From Paenibacillus oryzisoli (GTDB taxonomy: Bacteria; Bacillota; Bacilli; Paenibacillales; NBRC-103111), in NCBI RefSeq assembly GCF_001653565.1, contig NZ_LYPB01000035.1, positions 1 through 41,416 on the forward strand: a stretch of DNA of 41,416 nucleotides, in the 5' to 3' direction. Positions within the stretch are counted from its first letter, which is position 1, and each line of letters opens with the position of its first letter. Position numbers and translations under genes: made by a program. The notes under the pieces are model-generated. The model had not been told where the DNA came from, did no database searches, and worked only from the letters and a program-made list of their open reading frames with translations. Below are positions 7,928 through 16,924 of this stretch, piece by piece.

Positions 7928-8155
7928 ATGTATTCCAGAAAAAAGTCGCTTGAAGAGATGCCTCTAGAAAATGTGACGGTATGGTCTTGTGAAAATGAAG
8001 GCTGTAAAGGCTGGATGCGAGATAATTTTGCATTCGATCATGTGCCGACATGTCATTTATGTCAGTCCACAATGGTTCGAAGTGTCAAGTTACTTCCATT
8101 AGTTAATAACACGAATAGTGATCAGAAAACGCTCAAAAAGGGCGTACAAATATAG
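7928..8155 (+). CDS. ydjO: YdjO-family cold-inducible zinc-ribbon protein
   Basis: A 75-residue protein with two cysteine pairs, C21 and C26 (CENEGC) and C42 and C45 (CHLC), which probably bind one zinc ion. The pattern WSCxxxxCxGWxRxNF matches the YdjO family of Bacillales, known as cold-inducible and of unknown function. ATG with AAGGAGG eight bases upstream. It follows the cold-shock gene by 90 bases, which supports a shared cold response. No separate promoter fits clearly in the gap. Confidence 0.85.
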   Translation: MYSRKKSLEEMPLENVTVWSCENEGCKGWMRDNFAFDHVPTCHLCQSTMVRSVKLLPLVNNTNSDQKTLKKGVQI

Positions 8156-8163
8156 GATGATAG

Positions 8164-8197
8164 AACCCGGAGACATAGCTGTCTTCGGGTTTTTTGT
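8164..8197 (+). terminator. Intrinsic terminator after ydjO
   Basis: AACCCG and GAC pair with GTC and CGGGTT around a short loop, followed by a run of six Ts. Confidence 0.85.
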
Positions 8198-8275
8198 GTT
8201 ACCATGAGAAGAGTGAAATCAGAGACGACGGCGTTTAGTAAGAGGACAGCCCTCGTCATCCTTTGGGAGGTAGGC

Positions 8276-9712
8276 ATGTCTGTGAAACCTAGAAAACGGC
8301 GCCAATGGCCACTGCTAGCCTGTGCTTGCATCCTAGCTGCGGGTGTGGTCATTTTCATTGGAGACTCACCATTTGGAACATTGACCTCTTCGAAGAAGGA
8401 GGCAGCAGACATTGTTGTTGCAACGCCAGTACCAACCCCAACCCCTCGTGAAGCCCTAGAATTTCGGATGCTTGATCTTGATCGAGGCTGGGTGAAATAT
8501 GCGGATGGCATGGCGCATACTTCAGATGGCGGTGCCCATTGGCAGGAAATGACGAGTACGGAAGCCCTGCCGACGGATGAAGGTGCGGCCGTGAATGGAT
8601 TGGAAGCAATCACGAAGCTGCTAAGCTTGGAGAACGGAGCAGGTAGTGTGGCAAACGGTGCAACGGGAGCTTCAACTCTGACGTCCACAGGAATGCCGAG
8701 CGTGGATAGTGTTACGCTGAACGGGACGATGTATGATGTGAAGCAGTCACAGTTCGTGACGCCGAAGATTGGTTGGGCGCTATTGCCCAGTACAACGAAT
8801 AGCAAGAGCCCGCTCGTGCTCACTGTGGATGGTGGACAGAGTTGGATAGATGGCATGACGGAGGATGCGAAGGTGGTCATGCAAGGGGTGAAGGCCCATT
8901 TGGCGGAGCTCAAAGCGGAGGCTGCGCTCTATAAAGACGACGCTGGCGCAAAGGCAGTCATGGGCGCTAGTTGGAAGCTCATTCCGGATCAGGCATCGCC
9001 AGGTGATATTGTGCTTTTACGCCAGAAGGAGCCAGGCAGTATTGCTTGGCAGGGCAAAACCTACACACTTCAACCTTATGAAGCGGGATATTTTACATAC
9101 TTGCCAATCCCGATGGGTACGAAGGCTGGCACCTATCCGATTGGTGATCAGACGCTGACGATCAAAGCCAAAAAGTTCGAGACACAGTATTTGAAGGTTA
9201 CGGAACAAATGGAAGATATGAAACAGGATACGGCGCGCATCAATGCCGATCAGAAGAAGATCGATCTGGCTCGGAGCAAGTCGGAGCCGAAGTTTTTGTT
9301 CAGCGGGCCGTTCGTGAAGCCGATCGAGGGGATTTTGACCACGCCGTATGGGTACACCCGTTATGTGAACGGGAAATACGACAGCGCGCATATGGCCCTT
9401 GATCTAGCCGCCAAAGAAGGCACGCCGATCAAGGCTACGAACGATGGAGTTGTCGCGCTAGCGGAACTCCTATATTTGACCGGTAATTCCATCTATATTG
9501 ACCATGGGATGGGGTTGTTCTCGCAGTACGCGCATCTCTCCGAGCTGCGTGTCAAACCTGGCGACCGCGTCAAACAGGGCGACATTATCGGGCTTGTCGG
9601 CACGACGGGCTTCTCCACCGGGCCGCATCTGCATTTCACCTTTTGGGCGCATAATATTCAGGCTAATCCGGACTTATTTTTTAATACGACCCCATTTCAA
9701 TGGGGGAAATGA
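8276..9712 (+). CDS. Membrane-anchored M23 peptidase with Asp-box repeats
   Basis: A 478-residue protein. A short basic head (KPRKRRQ) and one membrane segment (about residues 12-30) suggest anchoring outside the membrane. Two stretches, GWVKYADGMAHTSDGGAHW and GWALL...TVDGGQSW, look like Asp-box/BNR blades. The C-terminal 120 residues are an M23 (LytM) domain with zinc ligands in HMALD (H372, D376) and HLHF (H451, H453). M23 enzymes cut peptide cross-links in the cell wall. The first zinc motif reads HMALD rather than the usual HxGxD, so the Gly is replaced but the ligands are kept. The ATG at 8276 with GGGAGG five bases upstream is preferred over an in-frame ATG at 8204, which lies seven bases after a terminator and has no binding site. 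Confidence 0.85.
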   Translation: MSVKPRKRRQWPLLACACILAAGVVIFIGDSPFGTLTSSKKEAADIVVATPVPTPTPREALEFRMLDLDRGWVKYADGMAHTSDGGAHWQEMTSTEALPTDEGAAVNGLEAITKLLSLENGAGSVANGATGASTLTSTGMPSVDSVTLNGTMYDVKQSQFVTPKIGWALLPSTTNSKSPLVLTVDGGQSWIDGMTEDAKVVMQGVKAHLAELKAEAALYKDDAGAKAVMGASWKLIPDQASPGDIVLLRQKEPGSIAWQGKTYTLQPYEAGYFTYLPIPMGTKAGTYPIGDQTLTIKAKKFETQYLKVTEQMEDMKQDTARINADQKKIDLARSKSEPKFLFSGPFVKPIEGILTTPYGYTRYVNGKYDSAHMALDLAAKEGTPIKATNDGVVALAELLYLTGNSIYIDHGMGLFSQYAHLSELRVKPGDRVKQGDIIGLVGTTGFSTGPHLHFTFWAHNIQANPDLFFNTTPFQWGK

Positions 9713-9867
9713 TTGTCAAATGAGGCGTCGCTACGTCTACATTACCAAGGCGAAATTGCCAAGATTACATCCACCAACATTACATCATCAAGAAGACATC
9801 GCAAGCCAAGATCACTAGACAACATCACTGAGTCTCCCCTTCTGTGCATGAGCTGTGCTCAATGAGA

Positions 9868-9902
9868 GGGGGGGTGGCTTGGCGAACCAAGAAACACCCC
9901 CC
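9868..9902. repeat. Hairpin at the head of the 38-bp tandem array
   Basis: GGGGGGTG and CTTGG pair with CCAAG and CACCCCCC around a CGAA loop. The 3' arm is the beginning of the first 38-bp repeat. There is no T-run, so it is a weak terminator at best for the M23 gene. Confidence 0.6.
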
Positions 9903-10108
9903 ACCAACTTGCTCAACAAGCGAACCAAGTGACACCCTCCACCAACTAGCTCAACAGGCGAACCAAGTGACACCCTCCACCAACTAGCTCAACAGGCGAA
10001 CCAAGTGACACCCCCCACCAACTAGCTCAACAAGCGAATCAAGAACATCCTCCACCAACTAGCTCGACAAACGAACAAGTGACTCCCTCCACCAACTAGC
10101 TCAATAAG
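9882..10108. repeat. 38-bp tandem repeat, six copies
   Basis: Units begin at 9882, 9920, 9958, 9996, 10034 and 10071; all are 38 bp except the fifth (37 bp). The core is GCGAACCAAGTGACACCC then TCCACCAACTAGCTCAACAG. The two central copies are identical; the outer ones are diverged. The unit length is not a multiple of three and no frame runs through it. Intergenic, between the M23 peptidase and the helicase. Confidence 0.92.
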
Positions 10109-10136
10109 CCGACGCACCACTTTACCACTCACTCAT

Positions 10137-10345
10137 CCAAATCGCCTGCTCACTCAAATAAATGGAAAATGTACAGCTAATTTCGCTGTATTCTCTCGAA
10201 TTTAGCAATTAGATGGAAAATATGTAGTTAAATTAGAGGTTTTTGAAGGTTTTCTTGGTTATTCTCCAATTTAGATGGATATTTTCCAGTTATTCTGCTA
10301 AATGGAGGCTGAGAGATGAGATTAGCTGTAGGAAATCCAGTTATT
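10137..10345. repeat. AT-rich dispersed intergenic repeat, copy B
   Basis: It carries ATGGAAAATGTACAGCTAA, ATGGAAAATATGTAGTTAAA, ATGGATATTTTCCAGTTATT and AGCTGTAGGAAATCCAGTTA, related to copies A, C and D. Confidence 0.6.
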
Positions 10346-10404
10346 TTTGGGAGGAGGGAGGTAGGTAGGGGGAAAGGGGAGGCAAAAGGCTAAGGGTAAA
10401 GCAA

Positions 10405-10448
10405 GCAGGCAATCAAGGCAAGACAAGCAGGCGATCAAAGCAAGACAA
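10405..10448. repeat. 22-bp tandem duplication
   Basis: Two copies of GCAGGCAATCAAGGCAAGAC-AA, the second with two substitutions, begin at 10405 and 10427. They lie in a purine-rich intergenic stretch without a gene. Confidence 0.7.
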
Positions 10449-10542
10449 AAAAGAAGGGCACCATAACAAGCAGCACAAAGATGGCAGAAGGACCGAAGTC
10501 TGCGCGTGAGAGGCGCTTGTAGTGTTTCAAAGGTACACATGG

Positions 10543-10563
10543 TATAATAAGGAACAAATGTTC
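10543..10563 (+). promoter_or_regulatory. -10 element and LexA (SOS) box
   Basis: TATAAT at 10543-10548 is followed by GAAC-AAAT-GTTC at 10552-10563. This matches the Bacillus LexA/DinR box core GAAC-N4-GTTC and overlaps the expected transcription start. The -35 is not clear. LexA bound here would block transcription of the downstream helicase until DNA damage. Confidence 0.85.
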
Positions 10564-10581
10564 TAATAATGGAGACGTGGC

Positions 10582-12909
10582 ATGCTACCTCTTGTTCAGA
10601 TATCAGTTCGTTCGCTTGTGGAGTATGTGTTTAGTAGTGGTAGTATTGATACCGAGTTTCGCTCGAGCAGAGCAATGAGTGATGGCACGAAGGCGCATCA
10701 GAGACTGCAAAAGCAATACGGAGAATCCGATCAGCATGAGGTGTATGTATCTGCTGAGATTGCGTATGAGGGGTTTTTATTTGTTATAGATGGCCGTTGT
10801 GATGGGCTGTTGGTTCAGGCGGACAGCGGTATGCTAATGGTAGATGAAATTAAATCGACTTCTGGAGATATTTCATTGATTGAAGAGAATTCGTACCCTG
10901 TGCACTGGGCACAGGCGATGTGCTATGCCTACATGATTGCTCACGATCGAGGGCTGGGTTATATGCGAGTTCAGATGACGTATACACAGGTGGATACGGA
11001 GGAGACGCGGCATTTTGTGCGGGAGGCTGCCTACGAAGAGCTTGAGCGGTTTGTGCATGAGGTAATTCAGAGCTATTATCCGTACGCACAATTGAAGCAT
11101 GACCATGAGCAACGCAGGAATCGGAGCATCAAGGAGCTGCCGTTCCCTTTTCCACAGTATCGAGAAGGGCAGCGCAAACTCGTTGGGGCTGTGTACAAAA
11201 CCATCCAGGATGAGCATAAGCTTTTCGCTAAAGCGCCGACAGGGATTGGCAAGACAATGTCTACCCTGTTTCCGTCGGTGAAAGCGATGGGGGAGGGGCT
11301 GCTCCAACGGTTCTTTTATTTGACGGCGAAGACGATAACGCGTACGGCTGCTGAGGAAGCATTTTACCTATTGCAGGACAAGGGTTTGCAGCTTCAGGTG
11401 GTTACGCTAACCGCGAAGGATAAAGTGTGTTTGAAGGAAGAGGTTAAGTGTACGCCGGCACATTGTGAGTTCGCGAATGGGTACTATGATCGGGTGAATG
11501 AGGCGGTACTGGATCTACTGAGGCAGGAAACGGTGATGACACGTTCGGTAATTGAGACGTATGCGCGGAAGCACCGTGTGTGTCCGTTCGAGTTTTCGTT
11601 GGATGTGGCCTATGCGGCGGATGGGGTAATTTGTGATTATAATTATATTTTCGACCCGAGGGTCAATTTGAAAAGGCTGTTCGAAGAACAGAAGCGCAAA
11701 ACAACGTTGCTAATTGATGAAGCACATAATTTGGTGGATCGAGCACGGGAGATGTACGGAAGTGAGCTGCATAAATCGGTTTTTCTTACACTGCAAAGGG
11801 ATTTTAAAGGTGTGAGCAAGGGGGTTCATGACGCGGCGAAGGCGATCAATGCCTATTTCATAGCCCTCCGCAAGCAGATCGGGGATCGTGAGATGATGGT
11901 TGAGTCTAGTCTGCCGGAATCGTTGTTGGTTCAAGTAGATGCCTTTATAGCGGTAGCTGAAAAAGAGTTAGCAAGATCGGCCGGTGGTAACGGGGCGAGT
12001 GCGACACTTCTCGATGCGTATTTTGGCGCGCAAAACTTTGTGCGCATCTCGAAGTTGTACGACGAGCGGTATGTGACGCTGGCTGTGAATGACCGGAACG
12101 AGGTCAGCGTGAAGCTCGTATGCTTGGACCCATCTCATTTGTTGCGGCAAATGGGGAAGGGCTATCGGGCGCATGTGTTTTTCTCGGCGACGTTATCGCC
12201 ACTGTCCTACTTCATGGACACGTTAGGGGCAGGAGAGAACGATTACTCTGTGACGGTGCCGTCACCTTTTGCCAAAGAGCAGCTGGAGGTATTCGTGCAG
12301 CCGCTTTCGACTCGTTACCAGGACCGAGAACAGAGTCGTACGCAGATTGCTCGTTCCATCTATGAGCTAGTCTCGGGACGAGCGGGTAATTATCTCGTGT
12401 TTTTCCCCTCATATGCCTATATGAGCAGTGTGTATGAGGCTTTCACGGATCTTGTGGGTGAAGAGGCGGAGGAGTCTCAGCTCAATGTTCTCGTGCAGCA
12501 AGCCAAGATGACGGAGGAGGAGCGAGAGCACTTCCTTTCGGCTTTTCAGGCGGGGACGGAGACGACGTTGGTAGGGTTTGCGGTGATGGGGGGTATCTTC
12601 TCCGAGGGCATAGATCTTGTAGGCGACCGCTTAACGGGCGTTGTCGTGGTAGGTGTTGGTTTGCCGCAGCTAGGTGCGGAGCGTAACCTCATCAAGGATT
12701 ACATGGAGCGTACGGGCAAAAACGGGTACGACTACGCCTATGTCTACCCCGGCATGAACAAAGTGCAGCAGGCTGGGGGTAGGTTAATTCGCTCCGAAAC
12801 GGATCATGGCGTGCTGCTGTTAATCGACGATCGGTATCTGCAGCCTCGCTATCAGCGTCTGCTGCCAGAGGAATGGCGCGACTACAAGATGCTGCCTGTG
12901 CAACGCTAA
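10582..12909 (+). CDS. DinG/XPD-type Fe-S helicase with PD-(D/E)XK nuclease domain
   Basis: A 775-residue fusion. Residues 1-170 have the RecB/Cas4-type nuclease pattern: H39, D74, E89-x-K91 (DEIKST) and Q111xxxY115. Residues 185-775 are a superfamily 2 helicase of the DinG/XPD group: Walker A APTGIGKT (218-225), DEAH (379-382), four cysteines (283, 290, 295, 334) for a 4Fe-4S cluster, and a late GGRLIRS motif VI. It would unwind damaged or stalled DNA 5' to 3', and the nuclease domain could cut the product. The ATG at 10582 follows GGAGACG. The LexA box directly upstream puts it in the SOS response. The gene stands alone. Confidence 0.9.
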   Translation: MLPLVQISVRSLVEYVFSSGSIDTEFRSSRAMSDGTKAHQRLQKQYGESDQHEVYVSAEIAYEGFLFVIDGRCDGLLVQADSGMLMVDEIKSTSGDISLIEENSYPVHWAQAMCYAYMIAHDRGLGYMRVQMTYTQVDTEETRHFVREAAYEELERFVHEVIQSYYPYAQLKHDHEQRRNRSIKELPFPFPQYREGQRKLVGAVYKTIQDEHKLFAKAPTGIGKTMSTLFPSVKAMGEGLLQRFFYLTAKTITRTAAEEAFYLLQDKGLQLQVVTLTAKDKVCLKEEVKCTPAHCEFANGYYDRVNEAVLDLLRQETVMTRSVIETYARKHRVCPFEFSLDVAYAADGVICDYNYIFDPRVNLKRLFEEQKRKTTLLIDEAHNLVDRAREMYGSELHKSVFLTLQRDFKGVSKGVHDAAKAINAYFIALRKQIGDREMMVESSLPESLLVQVDAFIAVAEKELARSAGGNGASATLLDAYFGAQNFVRISKLYDERYVTLAVNDRNEVSVKLVCLDPSHLLRQMGKGYRAHVFFSATLSPLSYFMDTLGAGENDYSVTVPSPFAKEQLEVFVQPLSTRYQDREQSRTQIARSIYELVSGRAGNYLVFFPSYAYMSSVYEAFTDLVGEEAEESQLNVLVQQAKMTEEEREHFLSAFQAGTETTLVGFAVMGGIFSEGIDLVGDRLTGVVVVGVGLPQLGAERNLIKDYMERTGKNGYDYAYVYPGMNKVQQAGGRLIRSETDHGVLLLIDDRYLQPRYQRLLPEEWRDYKMLPVQR

Positions 12910-12916
12910 ACGTATA

Positions 12917-12958
12917 AAAGCCACCCCCAAGGTTGAATGACCTTGGGGGCGGCTTTTT
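12917..12958. terminator. Bidirectional terminator
   Basis: AAAGCC and CCCCCAAGGT pair with ACCTTGGGGG and GGCTTTTT around a six-base loop. It serves the helicase gene and the convergent alcohol dehydrogenase gene. Confidence 0.92.
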
Positions 12959-12972
12959 CATACTCGCTATGC

Positions 12973-14136
12973 TTATAGCGACATCTGATAAATCTTCACG
13001 ACATCCGCGCGAGTCAGCTTCTGGAAGTTGCCGAAATCGCCGTAAATCATGGCTTTGTCAGCCATGAGCTCAATACTGGACTCGTCGATATTGTAATCTG
13101 CCAATCGGCTAGGTGCGCCGATGCTGATGAAGAACGCGCGTAGTGCCGTGATGCCTTCCTCTGCAACTTGTTTATCGGATTTGCCTGAGGCATCAATGTC
13201 GAAGACGCGCTGCGCGAACTGCTTGAAGCGTCCCACATTGGCATCGAGGTTATGGGTCATCCAGTTCGGGAAGAGGATGGCCAAGCCGCCGCCGTGCGGA
13301 ATATCATGGACAGCAGAAACTGCATGCTCGAGGTTATGCGTTGCCCAATCCCCGCGGATCCCCATGCTTAGCGTGCCGTTCAGCGCCATGGTGCCGCTGT
13401 ATAGGATCGTTGCACGATGCTCCAGGTTGTTCAGATCGGCAAGCAGAAGAGGAGCTGTGTCGATAACGGTACGCAGAATCGTTTCGCAGAAACCATCCTG
13501 TACGTGGGAGTTCGTTCCATGATGGAAATATTGCTCAAACACGTGAGACATAATGTCAACCATGCCGTATACGGTTTGATTTTCGGGCAAGGAAGTTGTA
13601 TGAGCCGGATCGAGGATAGAGAATTTAGGGAATGAAAATGGACTTCCCCAACCAAGTTTATCTTGCGTTTCCCAATTTGTAATGACAGAACCAGAGTTCA
13701 TTTCGGAGCCAGTAGCGGCAATTGTCAGCACGGTTGCCAAAGGGAGTGCCCCAGTTGCTGCTGCTTTGCGGGTTGCGATATCCCAGAAGTCGCCATCGAA
13801 CTTAGCGCCAACAGCAATGGCTTTGGCACAGTCAATTACACTGCCGCCACCCACTGCAAGGATGAGGTCGATGTTGTGACTGCGACACAGAGCTACACCG
13901 CGGTGGACTGTCGTTAATCTCGGGTTGGGCTCAACACCACTAAGCTCTACGATGGTTGCTTCTAATCCTTGTAAAAGTTGAACGACTTTGTCATAGAGGC
14001 CATTGGCTTTGATACTGCCACCACCATAGACGAGTAAGATATTTTTCCCATACTTAGGTACTTCAGTTGATAGTTTTTCTAATTGACCTTGACCGAAATG
14101 TAGGGTGGTTGGGTTATGGAAAGTGAAACTATTCAT
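12973..14136 (-). CDS. yugJ: Iron-containing alcohol dehydrogenase (YugJ/butanol dehydrogenase type)
   Basis: A 387-residue group III alcohol dehydrogenase of normal length. The N-terminal half has the nucleotide-binding GGGS motif ([15 protein letters not shown]). The metal-site region reads [20 protein letters not shown] and HDIPHGGG, giving the Asp and His residues for Fe or Zn. It would interconvert aldehydes and alcohols with NAD(P)H, as in disposal of fermentation aldehydes. ATG with AGGAGG eleven bases upstream. A near-perfect inverted repeat at 14166-14183 lies just ahead and may be a control site. The symbol follows the B. subtilis paralogues yugJ/yugK and is tentative. Confidence 0.9.
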   Translation of the reverse strand: MNSFTFHNPTTLHFGQGQLEKLSTEVPKYGKNILLVYGGGSIKANGLYDKVVQLLQGLEATIVELSGVEPNPRLTTVHRGVALCRSHNIDLILAVGGGSVIDCAKAIAVGAKFDGDFWDIATRKAAATGALPLATVLTIAATGSEMNSGSVITNWETQDKLGWGSPFSFPKFSILDPAHTTSLPENQTVYGMVDIMSHVFEQYFHHGTNSHVQDGFCETILRTVIDTAPLLLADLNNLEHRATILYSGTMALNGTLSMGIRGDWATHNLEHAVSAVHDIPHGGGLAILFPNWMTHNLDANVGRFKQFAQRVFDIDASGKSDKQVAEEGITALRAFFISIGAPSRLADYNIDESSIELMADKAMIYGDFGNFQKLTRADVVKIYQMSL

Positions 14137-14165
14137 GAACTTTCTTACCTCCTAGTACTTAACTG

Positions 14166-14183
14166 GGGGTACTCGAGTGCCCC
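14166..14183. promoter_or_regulatory. Inverted repeat upstream of the alcohol dehydrogenase
   Basis: GGGGTACTCGAGTGCCCC is an 18-bp palindrome with one mismatched pair, about 30 bases upstream of the start codon. It could be an operator or a short leader hairpin. No regulator gene lies next to it. Confidence 0.5.
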
Positions 14184-14344
14184 TCTTACTATTGTATAGT
14201 AACGATGTACGAAAAACAAAATAGAGCCGAATGCGCGATCCGAGTGCGTAGAAGAAGGACAAATGGACAGTGTATAGAATGAAGAGAAGTCACAGGGCAA
14301 AGATGAATTGTTATAAGCTCGTGCAAAGGGGTGAAATAATAGCG

Positions 14345-14740
14345 ATGGCAACCTTATCTCCGTATATTTATAGTGCCGATGCAAGAAAACAGGCTGACTT
14401 CTACGTGAGCGTGTTCAGTGGAGAAATTATTAGCATTCAGTCTTATGGGGATTTACCTGGGATGGATGAGTCGAAGAAGCACCTGGTTATGCATTTGGAA
14501 TTGCAGGCGTTGGGTCTGCGATTCTTCTTGGCTGATGCAGGTGCTGACGCGAGTAATCGTGGCATGGGCATGGACCTAGCGCTCACTTTCAAGGATGAAG
14601 AGGAGGCACGCACGATTTATGATGGCCTCGCAGTCGATGGCGATGTTATTATGCCCTATGATCGGATGTTCTGGGGTACGATGCTGGGACGTGTGCGAGA
14701 CCGTTATGGAGTCATGTGGCAGGTGGCTACTGAAACATAA
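14345..14740 (+). CDS. VOC-family (PhnB/YjdN-like) protein
   Basis: A 131-residue vicinal-oxygen-chelate fold protein of the PhnB type (start ATLSPYIYSADARKQADFY, end RDRYGVMWQV). Family members are glyoxalase-like or resistance-like proteins with mostly unknown substrates. The ATG at 14345 is preferred: GGGGTG lies ten bases upstream and homologues begin near this Met, whereas the open frame 25 codons longer lacks a binding site. Single gene with its own terminator. Confidence 0.85.
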   Translation: MATLSPYIYSADARKQADFYVSVFSGEIISIQSYGDLPGMDESKKHLVMHLELQALGLRFFLADAGADASNRGMGMDLALTFKDEEEARTIYDGLAVDGDVIMPYDRMFWGTMLGRVRDRYGVMWQVATET

Positions 14741-14820
14741 TAGGAACAGATGGTGTGTGTGTGCGGCGGGTCTGAACGAGTGAGTTTGGGAGCGTAGAAA
14801 TGAACATGAGCTGAATAAGT

Positions 14821-14868
14821 GAGCTCCTTCGCGAGAAGCCATGCGGCTATTCGTGAGGGGCTTTTTGT
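14821..14868 (+). terminator. Terminator after the VOC gene
   Basis: GCTCCTTCGCGA and AAGCC pair imperfectly with GGCT and TCGTGAGGGGC, followed by TTTTTG. The remaining gap to 15047 shows nothing further except the AAAGGAG binding site of the next gene. Confidence 0.8.
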
Positions 14869-15047
14869 TGCTGAGAAAAGGCCCGAGCCGCCCCGCAGTA
14901 ACGCCCTCAGATATCCCTCTCCGCCCACGGACCGATTACAACGTGTTTATATTCTGTTTAAAATTGGGGAGTATGATCATAACCAATAGTAGATAACAAC
15001 AATATTCACACGGTATTACATCCGATCGGGTAAAGGAGTAGAAATAG

Positions 15048-16868
15048 ATGAAGACAAAGAACGAACAACCGAAACAAAGAAGCAACTGGCGGGGATTTAT
15101 CCGTCTAGTCATGGGGGCGAATCCACCGAAGCTCCTGCTGGGAATTGCATTAGGGTTAAGCGTGATTGCCACGCTAGTATCCTTGGTGATTCCACTTTTT
15201 ACAAAAAATGTAGTCGATAATTTCTCCATTTCCTCACTGAACTGGTGGCAAGTTAGCGGGATGGCGCTTGCGTTCATAGCATCAGCGGTAGCTTCTGGCG
15301 TAGCGACGTATTTGCTTAACTTTTCAGGTCAGCGGGTAGTGGCTGGTATCAGAGATCGCTTGTGGAAGAAGCTGCTGGTGCTGCCGGTTCGCTACTATGA
15401 CAATCATCAAACAGGAGATACGATCTCCCGGATGACGAACGATACCGCTATTATTAAGGGGCTCATCGCTGAACATATGGCGGGCTTTATTACAGGCAGC
15501 ATTTCCATTATCGGGTCAATCGTCGTGCTCTTATATATGGATTGGAAAATGACACTGATCATGTTCAGTATATTCCCGATCGCTTTTCTTATCCTTTTTC
15601 CATTAGGTATGCAAATGTACAAAATCTCTAAAGGCATGCAAGCCGAGACGGCTAACTTCACGTCTGTGTTGAATCGGGTTTTATCTGAAATTCGCCTAGT
15701 GAAGGCTGCAAATGCGGAGCCTGTAGAGTACAAAGAGGGTAGCTCAGGGATCCAAACGTTATTCAAATTCGGGTTAAAAGAAGGCAAAATTCAAGCATTG
15801 ATGTCACCGCTCATCATGTTTGTTATGTTGATGATGTTCGTCGTCCTCTTCGGATATGGCGGCACACGTGTAGCGTCTGGCGCGATTTCTGCGGGGCAGT
15901 TGGTGGCCTTCATGCTGTATCTCTTCCAAATAGTGATGCCGATTACGCAAATTACACAGTTTTTCACGCAAACGCAGAAAGCGATGGGCGCAACGGACAC
16001 CATCCTCAAGGTGCTGGATCATGAAGAGGAGGATCCACATGCAGGTTTAGCCGTCAAGGATGCTTCCCAATCCCTGCATTTCGACAACGTAACCTTTGGC
16101 TACAAAGAGGGCGAGTCCGTTCTCAAAGACGTAAGTTTCACGATGGAAGCGGGGAAGGTTACAGCGATTGTGGGACCGAGTGGAAGTGGGAAAACGACGA
16201 TGTTCTCGTTGCTAGAGCGTTTTTACTCACAGCAAGAAGGTAACATTTCGCTAGGCGAAGAAAGGATTGGTCAATACTCACTCGTTTCCTGGCGAAGCCA
16301 GATCGGCTATGTTTCGCAGGAGAGTCCGCTCATAGCGGGGACGATTCGGGATAATATCTGTTATGGCTTGCAGCATGAAGTATCGGATGAGGCGCTGAAG
16401 CGGGCAACCGAGATGGCTTACGCCGATGGTTTCATCGAAGAGCTTCCACAGAAGTATGATACGGAAGTCGGAGAGCGCGGGATTAAGTTGTCAGGCGGAC
16501 AACGCCAGCGGATTGCGATTGCTAGAGCGCTGCTTCGCGATCCGAAGATTCTCATGCTAGACGAAGCAACATCGAGTCTGGACAGTAAATCCGAGGTTGT
16601 GGTGCAGCAGGCGCTGCAGAATTTGATGCAAGGACGAACAACGCTAGTCATTGCCCATCGGTTATCCACGGTCGTGGACGCAGACCAGATTGTGTTCCTC
16701 GACAAAGGCGTCGTCACAGGCCGCGGCACGCACCAGGAACTCATCGAGTCGCATGAGATGTATCGAGAGTTTGCTACGCAACAACTGCAAATTCAAGAAC
16801 AGTTGATTGCGGAGCATTCGCCAATGGCGCCTGAATTGGTGCCGCAGACCCAGCAACACCACTCTTAA
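15048..16868 (+). CDS. ABC exporter half-transporter (multidrug/lipid type)
   Basis: A 606-residue protein with six membrane segments (about residues 20-310) fused to one nucleotide-binding domain. It shows Walker A GPSGSGKTT, signature LSGGQRQR, Walker B ILMLDEATS and an H-loop AHRLS. Architecture and length match homodimeric exporters such as BmrA and MsbA-like proteins, which expel drugs or lipids using ATP. ATG with AAAGGAG nine bases upstream. Its C-terminus ends in a polar Gln/His tail. It is a single gene with its own terminator; the substrate is not readable. Confidence 0.92.
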   Translation: MKTKNEQPKQRSNWRGFIRLVMGANPPKLLLGIALGLSVIATLVSLVIPLFTKNVVDNFSISSLNWWQVSGMALAFIASAVASGVATYLLNFSGQRVVAGIRDRLWKKLLVLPVRYYDNHQTGDTISRMTNDTAIIKGLIAEHMAGFITGSISIIGSIVVLLYMDWKMTLIMFSIFPIAFLILFPLGMQMYKISKGMQAETANFTSVLNRVLSEIRLVKAANAEPVEYKEGSSGIQTLFKFGLKEGKIQALMSPLIMFVMLMMFVVLFGYGGTRVASGAISAGQLVAFMLYLFQIVMPITQITQFFTQTQKAMGATDTILKVLDHEEEDPHAGLAVKDASQSLHFDNVTFGYKEGESVLKDVSFTMEAGKVTAIVGPSGSGKTTMFSLLERFYSQQEGNISLGEERIGQYSLVSWRSQIGYVSQESPLIAGTIRDNICYGLQHEVSDEALKRATEMAYADGFIEELPQKYDTEVGERGIKLSGGQRQRIAIARALLRDPKILMLDEATSSLDSKSEVVVQQALQNLMQGRTTLVIAHRLSTVVDADQIVFLDKGVVTGRGTHQELIESHEMYREFATQQLQIQEQLIAEHSPMAPELVPQTQQHHS

Positions 16869-16870
16869 TC

Positions 16871-16916
16871 AAAAAAAGCCTCTATACCTACGAATTGGCA
16901 GGTGTGGAGGCTTTTT
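16871..16916. terminator. Bidirectional terminator
   Basis: AAAAAAAGCCTC (16871-16882) pairs with GAGGCTTTTT (16907-16916), with inner ACCT/AGGT pairing. It lies between the ABC exporter and the convergent PaiB gene. Confidence 0.9.
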
Positions 16917-16924
16917 GATTGGTG

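Noticed and set aside
9882..10108. Possible CRISPR array
   Set aside because: The 38-bp units follow one another directly without spacers and no cas gene is near; it is a plain tandem repeat.
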